Below the pieces are notes generated by a model that was not told where the DNA came from, did not search any database, and was given only the letters and a program-made list of their open reading frames with translations. A stretch of 9,861 nt of DNA. Origin: an uncultured Lachnospiraceae bacterium (GTDB lineage Bacteria > Bacillota > Clostridia > Lachnospirales > Lachnospiraceae). Shown piece after piece: positions 1-5,084 of the stretch. The stretch covers positions 1 to 9,861 of the forward strand of contig CAMNGO010000062.1 of the NCBI GenBank assembly GCA_946538445.1, read 5' to 3'. Made by a program: the position numbers and the translations under genes. Positions within the stretch are counted from its first letter, which is position 1. The number at the start of each line of letters is the position of its first letter.

Positions 1-968
1 AGATGGAATCCTTTCTCTCGTCCCGTCCCGTCACCCTGGTGACATTCAACGGGGAGAATTTTGACCTGCCCTTCCTAAGAGCTCATTTTTATTATAATGA
101 ACTGTCTTCCGAGAAGAAATTTTGTCCTGCCATCGACCGGGCCCCTTCGCTGGATCTCTATCAGATGATCCGTGGCTTTACCCCTCTGTTCCCCGGAGGA
201 AGAGCCACCCAGAAGTCTCTGGAGAAATATATCGGCATCGACAGAGAAGACGTCTGCAGCGGGGGAGAAATGATCTCTGTATACCGGGATTATCTGAAAA
301 CAAAGAAGGAAAGCTTACTGCATCTTCTATTATTGCACAACAGGGAAGATGTCCGCTACCTGGCCTCTCTCCCGGTCCTTCTGGCACTGCACCAGCTAAA
401 GGAGGGTCACTTTACCATAGAGTCACTGGAAGAGAAGACTTTTCGGAATCAGACTGCACTCTGCTTCCTGTGCAGGACAGAGCATTCCTTGCCGGGCTCA
501 TGGTTCCTGGAGACGGACCTTGCAAGAGCAGAAATGACCGATAACCGGCTGTCTGTGACCGTTCCTGTTCACGAGGGGAAATTGTATCATTTCTACAAAG
601 ATTATAAAAACTACTATTACCTTCCATCTGAAGACAGGGCCGTCCATAAAAGTGTGGGGGCTTATGTGGAGAAAGAACACCGATGTAAGGCAGCTCCGGA
701 GAATTGCTACTACCCCATGGACAGCGTCTTTCTTCCCCTTCCCAAGCCGGGGAAAGCCTACGGATTTGTCGTGGAGGTTCCGGAGGAGTCATCCTTTCCT
801 TCCTACCGCAAGAGTTACACAGACAGAGAAAGCTTCCTGAATTTTGATGATCTGTTTCCCGGAGCAGACTCCCTGGATCAAGGCAGGAAATATGTCATAT
901 CCTTGATCAATGCAATCTTCCTGCAGAAAAATAAAGAGAAAAAGAAAAGCAGATATAAGACAAAATAA
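1..968 (+). CDS. RNase H-like/DnaQ-type exonuclease domain protein (YprB-like), 3' part
   Basis: The gene runs in from the left edge. About 321 residues are visible, and the first in-frame Met (base 3) is probably internal. Two nuclease motifs of the DEDD superfamily can be seen: an Exo II-like TFNGENFDLPF (visible residues 14-24, Asp21) and an Exo III-like HNREDV (112-117, His112 and Asp116, four apart). The Exo I motif (DxE) would lie before the window. This pattern matches the RNase_H_2/YprB group, putative 3'-5' exonucleases of Firmicutes whose substrate is not well defined. The C-terminal ~190 residues carry no motif I recognise and end in a very basic tail (KNKEKKKSRYKTK) that could contact nucleic acid. 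The gene ends in TAA directly before a strong terminator, so it is the last gene of its unit. The family is fairly sure; the biological role is not. Confidence 0.75.
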   Translation, partial: MESFLSSRPVTLVTFNGENFDLPFLRAHFYYNELSSEKKFCPAIDRAPSLDLYQMIRGFTPLFPGGRATQKSLEKYIGIDREDVCSGGEMISVYRDYLKTKKESLLHLLLLHNREDVRYLASLPVLLALHQLKEGHFTIESLEEKTFRNQTALCFLCRTEHSLPGSWFLETDLARAEMTDNRLSVTVPVHEGKLYHFYKDYKNYYYLPSEDRAVHKSVGAYVEKEHRCKAAPENCYYPMDSVFLPLPKPGKAYGFVVEVPEESSFPSYRKSYTDRESFLNFDDLFPGADSLDQGRKYVISLINAIFLQKNKEKKKSRYKTK

Positions 969-1002
969 GCAGAGTAAGGATCTGGTCCCTACTCTGCTTT
1001 TT
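969..1002 (+). terminator. Intrinsic terminator after the nuclease gene, perhaps bidirectional
   Basis: GCAGAGTA (969-976) pairs perfectly with TACTCTGC (990-997). After one mismatch, GGA (978-980) pairs with TCC (986-988) around a 5-base loop. TTTTT (998-1002) follows. On the minus strand the same stem is followed by TTATTTTG, so it may also stop transcription of the convergent flavodiiron gene, which ends at 1026. Confidence 0.9.
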
Positions 1003-1025
1003 CACTGATTTTCTGGTTAAATGAT

Positions 1026-2180
1026 TTATTTCATTTCTTTGGCTAATGCTGCGATCTGCTCTTTGTTCTCCTCAGTCATGGCGGACTTGATGGTTACGGT
1101 AGTCTCAGCATATTCGATGTTTTTGCTCTTCTCAAAACGTGCTTTCATAATCCTGGCAGCTGTAGGTGCCCAGGTTCCGTTCTCGATAAAAGCAACCTTG
1201 CGGTTCTGGAAATCTCTCTCGGTCAGATGATCCAGGAACTGTTTCATGAAGGGGAAGATATCTCCATTGTAGGTTGTGGTTGCGAAGACCACCTTGCCAT
1301 AACGGAAGGCATCTTCCACACACTCTGCCATATCTTCTCTGGCCAGGTCATTCACTGCCACTTTCGGACAGCCCTCTTCTTCCAGCTTGGCAGCCAGCAG
1401 TTCCACTGCCTTCTTGGTATTGCCATAGACGGATGTGTAGGCGATCATGGTACCTTCTGTCTCTGTGCCATAGGAGGACCATGTATTATAAAGGTCAAGA
1501 TAGTATCCCAGATTCTCTTTCAGGATCGGACCATGCAGAGGACAGATAATGGCGATATCGAGAGCTGCAGCCTTCTTAAGCAAAGCCTGAACCTGTCTTC
1601 CGTACTTTCCTACGATACCGATATAATACCTGCGTGCTTCACAGGCCCAATCTTCTTCCACATCCAATGCACCGAATTTACCAAATGCATCTGCGGAGAA
1701 TAATACTTTGTCCGTGGAATCATAAGTAAGCATAACTTCCGGCCAGTGAACCATAGGAGCAAAGACGAAAGTAAAGGTATGGGCTCCGGTTGTCAGGGTA
1801 TCATTATCTTTAACGATAACCTTCTCATTAGCAAAATCTTTACCGAAGAACTGCTTCATATAGGTAAATGTCTTGGCATTGCCCACGATCTTGGCCGTCG
1901 GATATTTCTCTGCAAAATGGCCGATATTGGCAGAATGATCCGGCTCCATATGCTGAACCACCAGATAATCCGGAGTGCGGTCTCCCACTACCTCTGCGAT
2001 ATTGGCAAGCCATTCCTCGGCAAAGTTGGCATCCACTGTATCAAATACCGTGATCTGCTCATCCATCACTACATAAGAGTTATAAGCCATACCGTTTTCC
2101 ACGATATACTGGCCTTCAAAAAGATCCAGCTGATGATCATTCACACCAACATAATAGATATCATTTGTAACTTTTGTCAT
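1026..2180 (-). CDS. fprA: A-type flavodiiron protein (FprA/NorV family)
   Basis: A 384-residue cytoplasmic flavodiiron protein of normal length. The N-terminal metallo-beta-lactamase-like domain (about 1-240) carries every diiron ligand expected for the family: His77-x-Glu79-x-Asp81-His82 (HMEPDH), His145, Asp164 and His216. The C-terminal flavodoxin domain (about 243-384) has an FMN phosphate loop at YTSVYGNTKK (248-257). There is no rubredoxin or flavin reductase extension, so electrons must come from a separate partner. The family reduces O2 to water and/or NO to N2O and protects anaerobes from oxidative or nitrosative stress; which substrate is preferred cannot be read from the sequence. 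AAGGAG lies 7 bases before the ATG (plus-strand 2188-2193). It is transcribed divergently from a metal-dependent regulator gene, which suggests but does not prove shared control by iron or redox state. Confidence 0.95.
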   Translation of the reverse strand: MTKVTNDIYYVGVNDHQLDLFEGQYIVENGMAYNSYVVMDEQITVFDTVDANFAEEWLANIAEVVGDRTPDYLVVQHMEPDHSANIGHFAEKYPTAKIVGNAKTFTYMKQFFGKDFANEKVIVKDNDTLTTGAHTFTFVFAPMVHWPEVMLTYDSTDKVLFSADAFGKFGALDVEEDWACEARRYYIGIVGKYGRQVQALLKKAAALDIAIICPLHGPILKENLGYYLDLYNTWSSYGTETEGTMIAYTSVYGNTKKAVELLAAKLEEEGCPKVAVNDLAREDMAECVEDAFRYGKVVFATTTYNGDIFPFMKQFLDHLTERDFQNRKVAFIENGTWAPTAARIMKARFEKSKNIEYAETTVTIKSAMTEENKEQIAALAKEMK

Positions 2181-2216
2181 AACGCATCTCCTTATATTTC
2201 AAACTATAGTAGTATT

Positions 2217-2245
2217 ATCTTAACACGTTTCAGTCTTTCTGGCAA
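2217..2245 (-). promoter_or_regulatory. Candidate promoter of fprA
   Basis: Read on the minus strand, TTGCCA (plus 2240-2245) and TAAGAT (plus 2217-2222) are 17 bases apart and sit 37 bases before the fprA start codon. The -35 matches 5 of 6 consensus bases. A second possible -10, TATAGT, lies nearer the gene without a good -35. The assignment rests on spacing and position only. Confidence 0.4.
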
Positions 2246-2335
2246 CTTGGATTCCCGGTCAGCAACACTTGCAAAATCCATCATGGTCGTCTGAAAATGT
2301 GTCGATTTTTTCATGTCTCTTACATGTATTGTTTC

Positions 2336-2364
2336 TTGCAAAAAACCATGATTCATGGTAAGAT
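2336..2364 (+). promoter_or_regulatory. Candidate promoter of the DtxR-like gene
   Basis: TTGCAA (2336-2341) and TAAGAT (2359-2364) are separated by exactly 17 bases. The start codon is 39 bases further on, leaving a short leader with the ribosome site. The -10 is the same hexamer proposed for the divergent fprA promoter. The spacer consists almost entirely of a perfect palindrome, listed separately. Confidence 0.5.
2345..2359. promoter_or_regulatory. Perfect 15-bp palindrome, probable operator of the DtxR-like regulator
   Basis: ACCATGATTCATGGT is a perfect inverted repeat with 7-base arms and a 1-base centre. It fills the spacer between the proposed -35 and -10 boxes of the regulator gene, so a bound protein would block RNA polymerase. 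DtxR-family proteins bind dyads in promoters and many repress their own gene. The sequence does not resemble the classic DtxR/IdeR or MntR boxes as I know them. One half-site, TCATGGT, recurs at 2281-2287 between the two divergent promoters. Autoregulation is an inference. Confidence 0.5.
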
Positions 2365-2403
2365 TCAGTTGTTATGCTAACTAATTCTATGAGGTGAAAT
2401 ACA

Positions 2404-2781
2404 TTGAAAGAAAAATATAATGAATCCGCTGAAAACTATCTCGAAACGATCCTGATCCTCAGTACCAGGCTTCCTGTGGTCCGTTCGGTCGACGTGGCAA
2501 ATGAGCTGGATTTCAAGAAGTCCAGTGTCAGTATCGCCATGAAAAATCTCCGGGAAAAAAACCATATCACAGTGACAGACGCCGGTTACATCTATCTCAC
2601 CGACGAAGGAAGAGCGATCGCAGAGATGATCTACGAGCGACATCAGACCCTTACCAAATGTCTGGAATTCCTGGGTGTTGATCCGGTGATCGCTGAAAAA
2701 GACGCCTGTAAGATTGAGCACGTCATCAGTCAGGAGAGCTTTGATGCCATCAAAAAGCATTGTGTGAAAGTGAGTGAATAG
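2404..2781 (+). CDS. DtxR/MntR-family metal-dependent transcriptional regulator
   Basis: A 125-residue protein starting at a TTG codon, chosen because GAGGTG (2391-2396) lies 7 bases upstream. It has an N-terminal winged helix (about 8-70, recognition-helix region DFKKSSVSIAMKNLR) and a short dimerisation/metal domain (about 75-117). There is no SH3-like third domain, so it has the MntR-type two-domain size. Aligned by eye to known members, the metal residues are mixed. His80, Glu105 and His106 are conserved. Cys102 (DACKIEHVIS) sits where DtxR has Cys102 and MntR has a Glu. Asn11 sits where MntR has Asp8 and DtxR has Met10. The family binds Fe(II) or Mn(II) as co-repressor and controls metal uptake; the metal here is uncertain. 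No feo or mnt transport gene is adjacent. It is divergent from fprA and ends at its own terminator. Confidence 0.88.
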   Translation: MKEKYNESAENYLETILILSTRLPVVRSVDVANELDFKKSSVSIAMKNLREKNHITVTDAGYIYLTDEGRAIAEMIYERHQTLTKCLEFLGVDPVIAEKDACKIEHVISQESFDAIKKHCVKVSE

Positions 2782-2786
2782 AAATA

Positions 2787-2828
2787 CAGGTCAATCATCT
2801 TATCAAAGGTGATTGACCTGATTTTTTT
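2787..2828 (+). terminator. Intrinsic terminator of the DtxR-like gene
   Basis: CAGGTCAATCA (2787-2797) pairs perfectly with TGATTGACCTG (2810-2820). The stem continues inward through a T-G wobble and two more pairs to a TATCAA loop. Seven T residues (2822-2828) follow after one A. It lies 5 bases after the stop codon and just before the end of the convergent minus-strand gene. Confidence 0.93.
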
Positions 2829-2836
2829 GCCTTATG

Positions 2837-3181
2837 TTATTGGTCATGGCGATAGACGCACTGGCCGTTCTTCCAGTCAATGGTCCTCATACTGATCTCA
2901 TCTCCTTGAAGATGAATCTCCAAGCTCCACCTTAAAATGTTCTCTTCGCTGGAGGCGGTAATCAGGAGCAGATCAAAGGGATCGATGCTGTCCATCATAA
3001 ACCCTGTGATGGACAGGATAAAATCGTTAAGTTCCTCGTATTCCTCCAGCTGACTGCATGTGGTGATCTCAAATATATCCGGGAACATCTCTTCTCCATC
3101 CTGGGTTCCCAGGGTCTTGATGGTCTTCCGGAAGAAAGGATTGCCTTCCAGACTGGCTTCGATAAGTAGTTGGTTTCTCAT
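2837..3181 (-). CDS. Conserved-looking hypothetical protein, 114 aa
   Basis: I do not recognise this protein. It is acidic, has no signal peptide and no convincing membrane helix, and so is probably cytoplasmic. The N-terminal half has an acidic stretch (QLEEYEELNDF). The C-terminal half alternates hydrophobic and polar residues (LRWSLEIHLQGDEISMRTIDW), which suggests beta strands of a small alpha/beta domain. AGGAG (plus 3191-3195) stands 9 bases before the ATG. It starts 26 bases after the end of the phosphatase-family gene on the same strand, so the two are probably co-transcribed. That pairing is the only functional hint. The ORF is supported by its ribosome site, the tight spacing and the lack of any competing plus-strand gene. 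Confidence 0.7.
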   Translation of the reverse strand: MRNQLLIEASLEGNPFFRKTIKTLGTQDGEEMFPDIFEITTCSQLEEYEELNDFILSITGFMMDSIDPFDLLLITASSEENILRWSLEIHLQGDEISMRTIDWKNGQCVYRHDQ

Positions 3182-3207
3182 AGTTATACTCTCCTGTTAA
3201 ACTGATC

Positions 3208-3684
3208 TCAGATCTGGTCCGTCTCTTTCAGATGATCAAGAAGGCCTCTGCATCCCCTGGATATCTGCCCGTAGACCCCGGGGAAATCACCGGTATACCA
3301 GGGATCATCAATATCCCCACCCTCATGGGTATAGCTCATCATCTTAGAGATCTTACCTTCCGGGTCTCCTCCCAGGATCCGTTTCATATTGCGGATATTT
3401 ATGCCTTCCACACCGATCAGATAATCATATCGGTCATAATCTTCCCTGGTCAGGACCCTGGCTCTCTTTCCGGCACAGGAGATCCCATGTCTGGACAGTT
3501 CCGCCTTGGCAGGGGGATATACAGGGTTGCCCACTCCTCGCCATACCTCCTCACTGCTGGTGGCTGCAGATTCGATCAGAAAGCAATCGGACAGTCCTTC
3601 TTTGTCTACGATATCTTTAAAAATGAATTCTGCCATGGGGGATCTGCAGATATTCCCATGACAGACAAAGAGTATTTTTATCAT
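3208..3684 (-). CDS. Low-molecular-weight protein-tyrosine-phosphatase family protein
   Basis: A 158-residue protein of the usual length for the family. The phosphate-binding P-loop is at the very N-terminus, CHGNICRS (Cys8 to Ser15, the CX5R signature with nucleophile Cys8 and Arg14). The general-acid motif is DDPWYTGDF near the C-terminus (Asp127 in DPWY). Both catalytic elements are intact, so it should be active on phosphotyrosine-like substrates in the cytoplasm. Bacterial members act in capsule or exopolysaccharide control with a tyrosine kinase, in spore or stress control, or as arginine phosphatases; none of those partners is in the window. A GGAG (plus 3695-3698) about 10 bases upstream fits the ATG. 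It is the first gene of a two-gene minus-strand unit with the 114-residue protein. No convincing promoter was found upstream. Confidence 0.92.
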   Translation of the reverse strand: MIKILFVCHGNICRSPMAEFIFKDIVDKEGLSDCFLIESAATSSEEVWRGVGNPVYPPAKAELSRHGISCAGKRARVLTREDYDRYDYLIGVEGINIRNMKRILGGDPEGKISKMMSYTHEGGDIDDPWYTGDFPGVYGQISRGCRGLLDHLKETDQI

Positions 3685-3790
3685 CCTTTTTCATCTCCAT
3701 CTATATCTTGTATATTCTTTCATGTTTTCCCGCAGATACCATCATATCATAAATCCGGCTCCCAGTATAGCTGTATCCTGTGAAAATCCA

Positions 3791-3819
3791 TTGACTTCTT
3801 CACTTTAACGTGTTATAGT
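3791..3819 (+). promoter_or_regulatory. Promoter of the aro operon
   Basis: TTGACT (3791-3796), a 17-base spacer and TATAGT (3814-3819), with an extended -10 TG at 3811-3812. This is the best sigma-A-type promoter in the window. Transcription would begin near 3826-3827, about 25 bases before the leader peptide and about 215 bases before aroF. The long transcribed leader is explained by the attenuator. The stretch 3685-3790 holds only the minus-strand ribosome site and nothing else I can assign. Confidence 0.85.
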
Positions 3820-3840
3820 ATGAATCAATAATTGTGAAGG

Positions 3841-3953
3841 GGGCAGCTGATATGATGAATAATAAGTATTATTTTTATTATTTTGAGAAGGGCTGCCCGC
3901 ATTTATGGGATTCATATGATAAATAATCTTTGAATCATGTAGATGGACAGTCC
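3841..3953 (+). promoter_or_regulatory. Alternative leader stems (anti-antiterminator and antiterminator)
   Basis: Three segments compete. Segment 1, GGGCAGC (3841-3847, overlapping the leader ribosome site), pairs perfectly with GCTGCCC in segment 2 (3892-3898). Segment 2, GGGCTGCCC (3890-3898), can instead pair with segment 3, GGACAGTCC (3945-3953), with 8 of 9 positions paired including one G-U. The 2:3 form encloses further pairs: CAT (3900-3902) with ATG (3937-3939), and GATTCA (3909-3914) with TGAATC (3931-3936). Segment 3 also supplies the first bases of the terminator stem, so 2:3 and the terminator exclude each other. The Tyr/Phe codons lie between segments 1 and 2, so a ribosome stalled there would hinder 1:2 and allow 2:3. 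The folds were found by eye, without energy calculation. Confidence 0.7.
3852..3926 (+). CDS. Aromatic-rich leader peptide of the aro operon attenuator (24 aa)
   Basis: A 24-codon reading frame beginning MMNNK and followed by YYFYYF (codons 6-11, bases 3867-3884), then one Trp (codon 19), one further Tyr (codon 22) and a TAA stop. Eight of 24 codons are aromatic: five Tyr (all TAT), two Phe (both TTT), one Trp. AAGGGGG (3837-3843) lies 8 bases upstream, a strong ribosome site, and the promoter is immediately before that. Classic leader peptides such as trpL, pheL and hisL likewise have short frames with runs of the codons for the amino acid made by the operon. The peptide itself is probably not functional; its translation is the sensor. 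Ribosome stalling at the Tyr/Phe run, when charged tRNA-Tyr or tRNA-Phe is scarce, would favour read-through into aroF. Confidence 0.85.
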   Translation: MMNNKYYFYYFEKGCPHLWDSYDK

Positions 3954-3999
3954 GCATTCGTCATGCTTTTTAGCAGATCGAAAGCGGATTTTTTGTTTT
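3949..3999 (+). terminator. Attenuator terminator upstream of aroF
   Basis: TCCGCATTCG (3951-3960) pairs with CGAAAGCGGA (3979-3988) with a single A-A mismatch, extended outward by A3949-T3990 and G3950-T3989. An inner TGCT/AGCA stem (3964-3967 with 3972-3975) closes a TTTT loop. TTTTTTGTTTT follows (3989-3999). An intrinsic terminator between a promoter and the first structural gene, after a Tyr/Phe-rich leader frame, is the hallmark of attenuation. Its 5' arm overlaps the segment that can form the antiterminator. Confidence 0.88.
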
Positions 4000-4041
4000 C
4001 CAGAAGTATATAAACTATTATTAAGAAAAGAGGTAAATATC

Positions 4042-5070
4042 ATGCAGATGACTTTCCATAGAAAGCTCCCTATCCCAAAAGATGTAAAAGCAGAGTTTCC
4101 TTTGACGGAACATATGATACAGGTTAAAGCTGAGAGAGACGCCAGTATTAAAGCCGTATTTGACGGAGAATCGGACAAGTTCCTTCTTGTGATCGGCCCC
4201 TGTTCTGCGGATCACAGTGAGCCTGTTCTTGAGTACATTTCCAGACTGCGCAAGATTGCGGACCAGGTTGATGACAAGATCATCATTATCCCGAGAATCT
4301 ACACCAACAAGCCAAGAACAACCGGGCAGGGTTACAAGGGCATGCTGCATCAGCCTGACCCGGAAGCGCACCCTGATATGTACAAGGGTATCGTTGCCAT
4401 CCGTGAACTACACATGGCTGCCCTGCGTGATTACGATTTCTCCTGCGCGGATGAGATGCTTTACCCGGAAAATCACCGCTATCTCTCCGACCTGCTTTCT
4501 TATGTTGCAGTCGGTGCCCGTTCGGTTGAAAACCAGCAGCACAGACTGACTGCCAGCGGATTGGGTATCCCGGTCGGCATGAAAAACCCCACCGGCGGCG
4601 ATCTGGGAGTTATGATGAACTCGATCGTGGCGGCACAATCCAGTCATACTTTCCTCTATCGCGGATGGGAGGTAACCAGTGAAGGCAATCCCTATGCCCA
4701 CGCTATCCTCCGTGGCTACATTGATTTCACCGGAAGAAGTGTTTCAAACTACCATTATGAAGACCTGTTGAGAGTGGAAGAACTTTATCAGAAATCCAAT
4801 CTCTCGAATCCATCGATCATTGTGGATACCAATCACAATAACTCCGGCAAGAAGTACCTCGAGCAAATCCGTATCGCAAAAGATATTGTCTACAGTCGCA
4901 ATCATAATGCGGACATCAAACGTCTGGTGAAAGGTTTGATGATCGAAAGCTACCTTGAAGACGGGGCTCAGGGAGTCGGAGAACACACCTTCGGCAAGTC
5001 CATCACTGATCCCTGCCTCGGTTGGGAGAAGACGGAGCGGCTGATTCTTGATCTTGCAGAATCAATCTGA
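4042..5070 (+). CDS. aroF: 3-deoxy-7-phosphoheptulonate (DAHP) synthase, type I
   Basis: A 342-residue cytoplasmic enzyme that condenses phosphoenolpyruvate and erythrose 4-phosphate, the first step of the shikimate pathway. It belongs to the AroF/AroG/AroH (type I-alpha) group. GPCSADH (52-58), KPRTT (90-94), GMKNPTGGDLGV (179-190), DTNHNNS (262-268), MIESYLEDG (300-308) and KSITDPCLGWE (319-329) match family blocks. The four expected metal ligands are Cys54, His265, Glu302 and Asp323. The start is the ATG with AGAGG (4029-4033) 8 bases upstream. The frame stays open back to an ATG at 3943, but that would translate through the attenuator terminator and add 33 unrelated residues, so it is rejected. 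Type I-alpha enzymes are commonly feedback-inhibited by one aromatic amino acid; which one cannot be told here. It is the first gene of the operon, directly under the attenuator. The F/G/H letter is nominal. Confidence 0.96.
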   Translation: MQMTFHRKLPIPKDVKAEFPLTEHMIQVKAERDASIKAVFDGESDKFLLVIGPCSADHSEPVLEYISRLRKIADQVDDKIIIIPRIYTNKPRTTGQGYKGMLHQPDPEAHPDMYKGIVAIRELHMAALRDYDFSCADEMLYPENHRYLSDLLSYVAVGARSVENQQHRLTASGLGIPVGMKNPTGGDLGVMMNSIVAAQSSHTFLYRGWEVTSEGNPYAHAILRGYIDFTGRSVSNYHYEDLLRVEELYQKSNLSNPSIIVDTNHNNSGKKYLEQIRIAKDIVYSRNHNADIKRLVKGLMIESYLEDGAQGVGEHTFGKSITDPCLGWEKTERLILDLAESI

Positions 5071-5084
5071 AAGGAATCCTGAAT

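Noticed and set aside
1227..2294. Plus-strand frames of 158 and 182 codons opposite fprA
   Set aside because: They are antisense to an intact flavodiiron protein with all ligands, and their Cys/His/Ile-rich translations look like shadows.
3232..3783. Plus-strand frame of 183 codons opposite the tyrosine phosphatase gene
   Set aside because: The opposite strand encodes a complete phosphatase with both catalytic motifs; this frame shows no family signature.
3685..3790. Promoter for the minus-strand phosphatase unit
   Set aside because: TATACT- and TATGAT-like boxes are present on the minus strand but none has a recognisable -35 at a proper distance.
3826..4041. T-box riboswitch or TRAP-controlled leader in front of aroF
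   Set aside because: No T-box consensus (AGGGUGGNACCGCG) or specifier stem was seen, and no regularly spaced run of G/UAG triplets. The short translated frame with the terminator explains the region better.
3912..4178. Minus-strand frame of 88 codons across the attenuator and the start of aroF
   Set aside because: It overlaps the leader, the terminator and aroF, shows no recognisable protein features, and has no supporting promoter or ribosome site.
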